From assembly GCA_003132825.1 (NCBI GenBank), contig PKYX01000253.1, forward strand, positions 1-10,327: a DNA stretch of 10,327 nt, given 5' to 3'. The notes beneath the pieces are model-generated. The model saw only the letters and a program-made list of their open reading frames with translations, was not told where the DNA came from and did not search any database. This document shows positions 1 to 5,639 of this stretch, in pieces; within the stretch, counting starts at the first letter, position 1; each line of letters begins with the position of its first letter. The DNA comes from Acidobacteriaceae bacterium. GTDB lineage: Bacteria; Acidobacteriota; Terriglobia; Terriglobales; Acidobacteriaceae. Made by a program: the position numbers and the translations under genes.

Positions 1-2
1 CC

Positions 3-1016
3 GGCATCGTCCGCGCCTACATTGAGCACAAGCTCTGGGAGCGCGGGCTGAACAAGCTCTACTACATGGGCCCGCAGTTCCGCCGCGAACGCCCGCAGAA
101 GGGTCGCCACCGGCAGTTTTACCAGATTGGCGCCGAGGTGATTGGTCCGCCGACGGCGGGCAGCGAATCCCCCGCCCGCGATGCTGAAATCCTGGAGCTG
201 CTGGCTACCTTGCTCGATCGCCTCGGCGTCAAGGACTGGAATCTGGAATTAAATTCCGTCGGCTGCCCGAATGACCGCGCTGCCTACAACCAAGCTCTGC
301 GCCAAGCGCTCGAGCCGGTGGCTGCTCGAATGTGCACCGACTGCCAGCGGCGCGCCGTGACCAATCCCCTGCGGGTGTTCGATTGCAAAGTCCCCGAAGA
401 TCAGCCGATTATCGAGACCCTCCCGAGCATCCGTCAGTATCTCGATGAACCCTGCCGTCAGCATTTCGAGCAGGTGCAGGAGATCCTGAAATCTGTCGGT
501 GTGAAGTTTCATTTGAACGATCGGCTGGTCCGCGGCCTCGACTACTACACGCGCACGGCCTTCGAGTTCACGCATGGTCAACTGGGCGCGCAGAATGCCA
601 TCCTCGGCGGCGGCCGCTACGACGGACTTTCCGAATCGCTCGGCGGGCCGCAAGCGCCGGGGATCGGCTTTGCCATCGGCGAGGATCGCCTGGTGTTGGC
701 GCTAGAGGAATCGGCGGGCGCGGCCGAGCGCAAGCCCGATGTCTACATCGCGCCCTTCGGCGCGGGCATGAACGCGGAAGCCGCAAGGCTGGCGCGCGAG
801 CTTCGCCATCACGATGTCATCGTAGAACTGGGAGATGAGACCTTTCGCCTGAAGAAGTCGCTTGAGACCGCAAGCAGGGCGGGCGCCCGCTTCGCACTCA
901 TTGTGGGGGAGGATGAAGTCAAAGCCGATGCCTTCGCACTCAAGAATCTAGCGACCGCCCAGCAGGTTTCCGTGCCCCGCGGCGAACTGCCGCAAAGGAT
1001 TCAATCGGCGAGCTGA
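3..1016 (+). CDS. hisS: Histidyl-tRNA synthetase, 5'-truncated by window edge
   Basis: This is a class II aminoacyl-tRNA synthetase that charges tRNA-His with histidine using ATP in the cytoplasm. The reading frame is open from base 3, so the gene begins outside the window. About 337 residues are visible against a usual length near 420, so roughly 80-100 N-terminal residues, including motif 1, are missing. Visible landmarks are motif 2 (FRRERPQKGRHRQF, about bases 78-119), the histidine-specific motif RGLDYYTRTAFE (about 531-566), and the second one, LGGGRYDGL (about 603-629). From about base 744 (DVYIAPFG) to the end lies the HGTP anticodon-binding domain. All catalytic signatures that can be seen are intact and the gene ends in TGA. 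The next gene on this strand has its own promoter. No convincing rho-independent terminator follows the stop. The family call is secure. Confidence 0.97.
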   Translation, partial: GIVRAYIEHKLWERGLNKLYYMGPQFRRERPQKGRHRQFYQIGAEVIGPPTAGSESPARDAEILELLATLLDRLGVKDWNLELNSVGCPNDRAAYNQALRQALEPVAARMCTDCQRRAVTNPLRVFDCKVPEDQPIIETLPSIRQYLDEPCRQHFEQVQEILKSVGVKFHLNDRLVRGLDYYTRTAFEFTHGQLGAQNAILGGGRYDGLSESLGGPQAPGIGFAIGEDRLVLALEESAGAAERKPDVYIAPFGAGMNAEAARLARELRHHDVIVELGDETFRLKKSLETASRAGARFALIVGEDEVKADAFALKNLATAQQVSVPRGELPQRIQSAS

Positions 1017-1036
1017 GGGTCGCGCTGGGCGCGGCG

Positions 1037-1060
1037 CAAGCTCATGTGTCAAGCTCATGT
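1037..1060. repeat. Two direct 11-bp repeats at a promoter
   Basis: CAAGCTCATGT occurs at 1037-1047 and again at 1050-1060, a 13-bp period. The second copy runs into the -35 hexamer at 1060-1065. GTCAA (1048-1052) and TTGAC (1060-1064) also form a small inverted repeat with a 7-base loop. The position fits an operator for a regulator of the downstream secreted-protein gene, but that is inference. A chance local duplication is the alternative. Confidence 0.45.
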
Positions 1061-1088
1061 TGACTTTCCCAGTGCCCATGCCTAAGAT
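1060..1088 (+). promoter_or_regulatory. Sigma70-like promoter for the DUF1579-type gene
   Basis: TTGACT (1060-1065, 5 of 6 matches to the -35 consensus) is separated by exactly 17 bases from TAAGAT (1083-1088, 4 of 6 matches to the -10 consensus). Transcription would start near 1095, giving an untranslated leader of about 74 bases before the ATG at 1169. The leader can form a small hairpin, CTCGC (1091-1095) with GCGAG (1102-1106). The hexamers, the spacer and the placement just after hisS agree, so this is the best-supported promoter in the window. Confidence 0.6.
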
Positions 1089-1168
1089 CTCTCGCGCGGA
1101 TGCGAGGAGGCCCTGGTCCGCCAAGTAACGCCCCTCGGGCAACTTCCAATTGCAAGGAGACGCATACC

Positions 1169-1696
1169 ATGAAGCGAGCGTTCGGGGCTCTTCTCTTCCT
1201 GTCGATGTTGGTGTTGCCGGCTTGGGCGCAAGGTCCGCCCGCGCCCGCTCCGGAACTCAAAAAGCTCGATTACTTCGTCGGATCATGGACGACCGATTTT
1301 GACTTGAAGCCAGGCCCGGGGGGTCCCGGGGGCAAAGTGTCCGGCACGCAAGCTGACAAATGGATGGAGGGCGGCTTTTTCTTGACCGAGAATACGAGTT
1401 TCGGGGGCGCGATGGGGCAAGGCACCGAGGTCGCGTTCATGGGCTATGACGCGAATGCCAAGCTCTATACCTACGACGCCTTTAGCAGCGCGGGAGGACA
1501 CGAGTCGGCCACAGGCAGCGTGGACGGCGGTACCTGGACCTGGCTGGCTGACCAAAACATGGGTGGCCAGAAGATGAAGGGCCGCTACACGGCCAAGGTC
1601 CTTTCGCCGACCTCCTACGCCGTGAAGTTTGAGCTGTCGCCGGATGGAACGAACTGGAGCACGGTCATGGAGGGCAAGGCCACGAAAGCCCCGTAG
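1169..1696 (+). CDS. Secreted DUF1579-type protein
   Basis: The product is a 175-residue protein of unknown biochemical function. A clear Sec signal peptide opens it (KR at 3-4, hydrophobic stretch 5-19, likely cleavage after Ala20 in AWA|Q). The mature part matches the DUF1579 pattern as I recall it: LDYFVGSWTTDFDL near residues 33-46, MGYDANAKLYTYDAF at 91-105, and a C-terminal beta-rich half with KMKGRYTAKVLS and YAVKFELSPDGTNW. It should be a small exported beta-barrel-like protein, perhaps binding a small molecule; the substrate is unknown. A glycine/proline-rich stretch (PGPGGPGG, 48-55) is probably a loop. The start is chosen for the signal peptide and the Shine-Dalgarno site AAGGAGA at 1154-1160, eight bases upstream. 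An in-frame start at 1100 lacks both. The gene converges on the GlcG/HbpS-type gene. Confidence 0.75.
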   Translation: MKRAFGALLFLSMLVLPAWAQGPPAPAPELKKLDYFVGSWTTDFDLKPGPGGPGGKVSGTQADKWMEGGFFLTENTSFGGAMGQGTEVAFMGYDANAKLYTYDAFSSAGGHESATGSVDGGTWTWLADQNMGGQKMKGRYTAKVLSPTSYAVKFELSPDGTNWSTVMEGKATKAP

Positions 1697-1767
1697 GCTG
1701 TGCGCGATTGGGGCGGAGGTCGGCGCCACCGTAAGCGGCGTTGGACGCGGTTTGCCGGCATCTTACG

Positions 1768-1797
1768 CCATTTCATCAGCCGCTATTTCATCAGCGC
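1768..1797. repeat. 15-bp tandem duplication across a stop codon
   Basis: Two 15-bp units lie head to tail at 1783-1797 and 1768-1782 and match at 12 of 15 positions. Each contains the identical 11-mer ATTTCATCAGC on the plus strand (1785-1795 and 1770-1780). Read on the minus strand, the first unit ends in the TAG stop of the GlcG/HbpS-type gene. The second unit, in the same frame, has TGG at that position. A five-codon duplication around the gene end is the simplest reading. Confidence 0.6.
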
Positions 1798-2265
1798 ATC
1801 GATTCCAGCCTGGGCGCATTGCTCGTCCTGCTCGCCCTTAGCCCCGCTTCCGGCGATGGCTCCGACCACCTGGCCATCCACCATCACCGGCAGGCCGCCT
1901 TGCAACTCGGTGGCGTTCGGGAGGGAGAGCAACTGGGTTTGTCCTTTGGACAGCCCCTCCTCGAACCCTTTGGTCGCCGTCCGGTACTCGGCGGCGGTGC
2001 GCGCCTTACCCTGGGAGATCGCAACCGTGGGCAAATTCGCTCCGTCCATGCGCTCGAAATACACCAAGTTCCCGCCGTCATCCACGACCGAGATGGAGAT
2101 CGCCCATTTATTCTTCAGGGCTTCCGCCTCGGCCGCCGCGACCATTTTCTTGGCCGCGGCCAAGCCGATGGTTTTCTTCTCGACCAATGGGACTGACTGA
2201 CTACCCGCCGGAAGCGCTCCGGCAAGAACTGCGATGAACAATACCGCGCCAACGCGTGCAATCAT
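1783..2265 (-). CDS. Secreted GlcG/HbpS-family heme-binding-like protein
   Basis: The 160-residue product belongs to the GlcG/HbpS family (Haem_degrading, PF03928), small alpha/beta proteins. Some members bind heme, and E. coli GlcG sits in the glycolate operon. Residues 1-20 form a signal peptide (MIARVGAVLFIAVLAGALPA), so the protein is probably periplasmic. Family hallmarks are SISVVDDGGNLVYFERMDGA (57-76), the PTVAISQGKARTA helix (79-91), and the glycine-rich end GGLPVMVDGQVVGAIAGSGA (123-142) followed by EQDEQCAQAG. The ATG at 2265 is preferred over an in-frame codon at 2331 because it begins the signal peptide and has GAGGAG at 2272-2277, six bases upstream. No glycolate-metabolism gene lies nearby, so a role in that pathway is unsupported; extracytoplasmic heme or small-molecule binding is the better guess. 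Confidence 0.85.
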   Translation of the reverse strand: MIARVGAVLFIAVLAGALPAGSQSVPLVEKKTIGLAAAKKMVAAAEAEALKNKWAISISVVDDGGNLVYFERMDGANLPTVAISQGKARTAAEYRTATKGFEEGLSKGQTQLLSLPNATELQGGLPVMVDGQVVGAIAGSGAKGEQDEQCAQAGIDALMK

Positions 2266-2596
2266 GAATGGCTCCTCAATGGTGCTGACTTGAACTCGAT
2301 GTTCCACTGCCTCGGTCGTTTCCGGGGCCACATCCTATCACGGCGTCGCGCATTCATCGGGCATGGGTGATCTGAAGCGAACCCCTACCGTCGGAGCCCA
2401 GATCGGACTGACGAATGCCGTTGTGGACATGGGGCATCGCCTATTTTGGGGTGGTTGTCGATCGCCAGAATTCAGCGAACCTGGCCGAAAGATCCCTACC
2501 GGTCCCCCACCCAGTCTTCCCGTGGCTTGGATCGTCACCGTTTATAATCTTCCATTCAGTTCTCCGCCATACGATCCACGGAAAGGCCACAAAACC
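2266..2596. other. 331-base divergent intergenic region
   Basis: This stretch lies between the minus-strand GlcG/HbpS-type start and the likely aspS start. It holds the GAGGAG ribosome-binding site of the former (2272-2277), a perfect TATAAT at 2543-2548, and the GGAAAGG site for aspS (2580-2586). A minus-strand TAGGAT at 2332-2337 could be a -10 box for the GlcG/HbpS-type gene, but no matching -35 is visible. The aspS frame stays open back to an ATG at 2363, and a 66-codon minus-strand frame covers 2338-2538. Neither encodes anything I recognise. I see no tRNA, T-box element or strong hairpin. Confidence 0.6.
2543..2548 (+). promoter_or_regulatory. Perfect TATAAT -10 box upstream of aspS
   Basis: TATAAT matches the sigma70 -10 consensus exactly in an otherwise GC-rich intergenic region. 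Transcription would start near 2555, about 40 bases before the TTG start of aspS. No recognisable -35 hexamer sits at 16-18 bases spacing, and there is no extended TGn. The promoter may therefore depend on an activator, or the match may be chance. Confidence 0.4.
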
Positions 2597-4468
2597 TTGC
2601 TTGATTTTTTAGGCGATTTACGGCGCACTCACATGTGCAGCGCGCTGCGCTCCTCTGACGCCGGCAAAAAAACCGTGCTCATGGGGTGGGTAGGGCGCCG
2701 TCGCGACCTGGGCAGTCTCATTTTCATTGATCTTCGCGACCGCACCGGCGTCACGCAGGTGGTGGTCAACCGGGAGCTCAATCCATCCGCGCACGGCAAA
2801 GCCGAGGCCTTGCGCAACGAGTACGTCATCGCGGTGGTTGGCACGGTGAAGCAGCGCGAACCTGCAACCTTTAACCGGAACATCCCAACCGGCGAGGTTG
2901 AGTTGGTGGTGGACGAGCTGCGCATTCTCAACGAATCCAAGCAGCCCCCGTTTCTTCCGGGAGAAACGGTCTTGCCCAACGAAGAAATGCGGCTGAAGTA
3001 TCGCTATATCGATCTGCGCCGCGATGCCATGCAGTTCAACATTCAAATGCGCCACAAAGTCTCGAAAGCGATTCGCGATTATCTTTGCGCGCAAGGATTT
3101 CTTGACATCGAAACTCCGTTCATGACGCGTTCCACGCCGGAAGGCGCGCGCGACTACCTGGTTCCCAGCCGGGTGCAGCCGGGCAGTTTCTACGCGTTGC
3201 CGCAGTCGCCCCAGATGTTCAAGCAGATTCTGATGATTTCCGGCTTCGATAAGTATTTTCAAATCGTGCGCTGCTTCCGCGACGAAGATTTCCGCGCTGA
3301 CCGGCAGGCGGAATTCACGCAGATTGATTTGGAGATGTCCTATCCGCAGCTGGACACCGTTTACACCGTGGTCGAGGGTTTTCTGACGGCCGCGTTCAAA
3401 GCCGCCGGGCATGAGATCCAGACGCCGTTCCTGCGCATGACCTATGACGAGGCCATCCGCCTCTACGGCAACGACAAGCCCGACATGCGCCTGCCCGCAA
3501 TGGTAGACGTGCGCGAAGCATTCCTGGCGGAAGAGCTAGAAGAGTTCACAACCAAATTCAGAATCCGGAAAGAGCTACCGCTGCAACTGATTCGAATTTC
3601 GAAGGCTGGCGACATTTCCGGCACGGAGCGGCGCACCATTGGCACGCAAGGGGCCTATCAGCATGTGGGCGGCCCGAATTTCGTTCAGTTGATGACCGAT
3701 CCGAAGCGGTTTGCCAAAGATTATCCGGCGGCGTCGGAGCGCGTCCTGCAGTTCGCGAAGGTTGAGCCGGATGATCTGTGGTTACTCGCGGGCGCGCTCA
3801 ATAAACCTGAAATCGCGGCGGTTGCGGATCAGAACCTGCAGCATTTCTGCGAAAAGTGCGGATATTTGCGGCTCGACCTCGCGCAGAAATATGCCGAGAA
3901 ACATGGCGCATTCAAGAAAAGCGGCGATGTCGCGAAGGATTTCCGTTTCCTCTGGGTGACCGACTTCCCCATGTTTGCCTGGGAGAAGGATGAAAAGCGG
4001 TGGCACCCCGCCCACCATCCCTTCACTTCGCTGCATGAAGAAGACATGCCGAAGCTCGAGGCCCATCTCGATTCCGTTTCCGACCCGAAATCTCCACTGG
4101 GAGAAATCCGGGCGCTGGCCTACGACGTGGTGCTCAACGGAACCGAACTCGGGTCGGGGTCCATTCGTATTCATCGCCAGGACATTCAGCGCAAGATTTT
4201 TCAGGCTCTGGGAATGAGTGATGAGGAAGCACGCGCGCGCTTCGGCTTCTTCTTGGAGGCACTCGAATATGGCACGCCGCCCCATGGCGGGATTGCGCTT
4301 GGCCTCGACCGCATCGTCATGATTCTTGCTGGAGCCGAAAGCCTGCGCGAAGTGATTCCATTCCCGAAGACTGCGCGGGCGGTGGATTTGATGGTGGATG
4401 CGCCGACCCCGGTGAGTGATGCGCAGTTGCGGGACTTGGGAATACAGGTGCGCAAGCAAAAAGATTGA
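2597..4468 (+). CDS. aspS: Aspartyl-tRNA synthetase
   Basis: A bacterial-type class IIb synthetase that attaches aspartate to tRNA-Asp. The N-terminal OB-fold anticodon-binding domain spans about residues 8-115 (RTHMCSALRSSDAG, then GWVGRRRDLGSLIFIDLRDR at 30-49). The catalytic core follows with RYIDLRRD (136-143), motif 2 FRDEDFRADRQAEFTQID (227-244) and motif 3 GLDRIVM (569-575). Between them lies the insertion domain typical of bacterial AspRS (about 300-440). Starting at the TTG at 2597 gives 623 residues, slightly longer than the usual ~590. I chose it because it yields an N-terminus LDFLGDLRRTH, as expected just before the conserved RTH, and because GGAAAGG lies ten bases upstream. An ATG at 2633 would cut into the OB domain, and the ATG at 2363 adds unconserved sequence. 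Leu38 aligns with E. coli Leu30, suggesting a tRNA-Asp-specific enzyme. Confidence 0.96.
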   Translation: MLDFLGDLRRTHMCSALRSSDAGKKTVLMGWVGRRRDLGSLIFIDLRDRTGVTQVVVNRELNPSAHGKAEALRNEYVIAVVGTVKQREPATFNRNIPTGEVELVVDELRILNESKQPPFLPGETVLPNEEMRLKYRYIDLRRDAMQFNIQMRHKVSKAIRDYLCAQGFLDIETPFMTRSTPEGARDYLVPSRVQPGSFYALPQSPQMFKQILMISGFDKYFQIVRCFRDEDFRADRQAEFTQIDLEMSYPQLDTVYTVVEGFLTAAFKAAGHEIQTPFLRMTYDEAIRLYGNDKPDMRLPAMVDVREAFLAEELEEFTTKFRIRKELPLQLIRISKAGDISGTERRTIGTQGAYQHVGGPNFVQLMTDPKRFAKDYPAASERVLQFAKVEPDDLWLLAGALNKPEIAAVADQNLQHFCEKCGYLRLDLAQKYAEKHGAFKKSGDVAKDFRFLWVTDFPMFAWEKDEKRWHPAHHPFTSLHEEDMPKLEAHLDSVSDPKSPLGEIRALAYDVVLNGTELGSGSIRIHRQDIQRKIFQALGMSDEEARARFGFFLEALEYGTPPHGGIALGLDRIVMILAGAESLREVIPFPKTARAVDLMVDAPTPVSDAQLRDLGIQVRKQKD

Positions 4469-4485
4469 GGCGCGAAACCTGTCGG

Positions 4486-5460
4486 CTAATTCTTGCTCGT
4501 CTGACTGCCGTCTGCAGAGGGGAACTCGAGCGAAACGGCATCGGCGCCGCGGAAGGCGATGACAACTTTGGTCTCGCCCTCGGCAGGTTCGCCCTTCACC
4601 TGCAAAGGATTGTAGCGCCATTGACGTGCGGCTTGCTCCGCGGCTTCGGCCAGCGCACGCTCGCCGCTCAGCACGCGGACCTGCTTGATGCGGCCGTCGG
4701 TCGCAATGACCACGTCTAAATCGACTGTGCCGCTAAGGTTCATATCGGGCGACACCGGGTACACCATGTGCTCGGTTGGAGCTTCCTTGACTCGGATGCG
4801 CGGCACCGGTCTGGCATGCCAGGTCGTGACCTCTTGAGCGAAAGCGGCCAACTGCGGCTTTGGAGTCATGGCGGCGAGATCGGCGGCCGTCGGGGGCCCG
4901 GGCAGTGGCCAACGAACCATCATCCGGACGCTGCCCACGATATCCTGGTAGACCGCCAGAGCCAGCAAACCGCTGAGCAGTAGGGACCCCAGGCACAAGC
5001 CCCATCGCATTCGCTTGCTATCGAAAATCGCTGGCAAATGCAGCATGGGGGGCGGGGCGGAATTTGGTCGGGGAGAGGGCGCGTCCCGGAGACGAGAATT
5101 GTCCGCCAGCAAGCGCTCCGGCGAACCCCGTCGGAGGCCCAATTGGGGAAGGTCCACGCCCCAAATGTTGTTTTCCGATCCCAACGCTTCGATGCCCGCC
5201 TGGTTCTCTCCCGGTCCGAGATGCCTGTTCCATATCACCCGGAAAGAGACCTTCGTCTGTCCCCGCTGCAGAGTAATCGTCTGCCCGGGAAGCAACTCCG
5301 TGCGCAGACCTCCGAGGCGTCCGCCAATCGGGCTGATGTCGACAGTGTGGGCCAATTGCAGTCCCGAGGATTCATCGGCCGGCTCGCCCACCCACACGCG
5401 CAGCGGCAAGACCATCTTGGTCCGTGAACAACGCTGTACTCCTTGACCCATGGAGTCCAT
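4486..5460 (-). CDS. PilZ-like / TM helix / TonB C-terminal fusion protein
   Basis: A 324-residue membrane protein with three visible parts. Residues 9-105 look like a PilZ domain: basic QRCSRTKMVLPLRVW, then DISPIG (41-46), then a beta-rich segment ending IWGVDLP. A single membrane helix spans about 153-175, preceded by K149, R150 and R152, which predicts a cytoplasmic N-terminus. Residues 231-303 form a TonB C-terminal domain (SGTVDLDVVIATDGRIKQVR, then QWRYNP and VKGEPAEGETKVVIAF). The linker after the helix is short, about 55 residues, and lacks the long Pro-Lys spacer of classical TonB. PilZ domains often bind c-di-GMP, and TonB domains contact outer-membrane receptors or other periplasmic partners; a link between the two is inference. 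No ExbB/ExbD is nearby. Start is uncertain: ATGs at 5607, 5460 and 5451 share the frame and none has a clear Shine-Dalgarno. I chose 5460 because recognisable homology begins just after it and it leaves room for divergent promoters. Confidence 0.75.
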   Translation of the reverse strand: MDSMGQGVQRCSRTKMVLPLRVWVGEPADESSGLQLAHTVDISPIGGRLGGLRTELLPGQTITLQRGQTKVSFRVIWNRHLGPGENQAGIEALGSENNIWGVDLPQLGLRRGSPERLLADNSRLRDAPSPRPNSAPPPMLHLPAIFDSKRMRWGLCLGSLLLSGLLALAVYQDIVGSVRMMVRWPLPGPPTAADLAAMTPKPQLAAFAQEVTTWHARPVPRIRVKEAPTEHMVYPVSPDMNLSGTVDLDVVIATDGRIKQVRVLSGERALAEAAEQAARQWRYNPLQVKGEPAEGETKVVIAFRGADAVSLEFPSADGSQTSKN

Positions 5461-5639
5461 GCTACGTCCGGCGGGTACCCAAAACCAGTTACCGAAGTTA
5501 TCGGGCCGCAGCTGGCTTCTCCCCCAGCTGCAGATTCCCCGGGGCTCGGCGCGAATCGAAGTCCTATCCACGCAGGTCTGTGGCCGCGTTGCTTTGAACC
5601 GGCTCATCTGCGAAACTGGCGACTGATCCGCTGAGAGCC

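Noticed and set aside
1311..1335. GC-rich palindromic run (two CCCGGG units) as a regulatory hairpin
   Set aside because: It lies inside the DUF1579-type coding region and is explained by the Pro-Gly-rich loop it encodes.
1741..2200. Overlapping plus-strand open frames opposite the GlcG/HbpS-type gene
   Set aside because: The minus strand encodes a clear GlcG/HbpS-family protein with signal peptide and ribosome-binding site.
2338..2538. Minus-strand 66-codon open frame in the intergenic region
   Set aside because: No recognisable domain, no ribosome-binding site, and low-complexity Pro/Arg-rich composition typical of chance frames in GC-rich DNA.
2363..2596. N-terminal 78-residue extension of aspS from an ATG at 2363
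   Set aside because: The extension does not resemble any AspRS sequence, contains the TATAAT box, and runs well before the conserved N-terminus, so it is probably an untranslated open frame.
2266..2596. Possible T-box or other riboswitch before aspS
   Set aside because: No T-box core sequence, specifier stem or terminator/antiterminator pair could be seen.
2618..3412. Long minus-strand open frame opposite aspS (264 codons), and similar ones at 3782-4621, 5604-6638 and 6551-7369
   Set aside because: These are antisense shadows of aspS and mutL, whose plus-strand frames carry full sets of conserved motifs.
5594..5622. TTGAAC as a -35 box for mutL
   Set aside because: The sequence 17 bases downstream (TGGCGA) does not resemble a -10 box.
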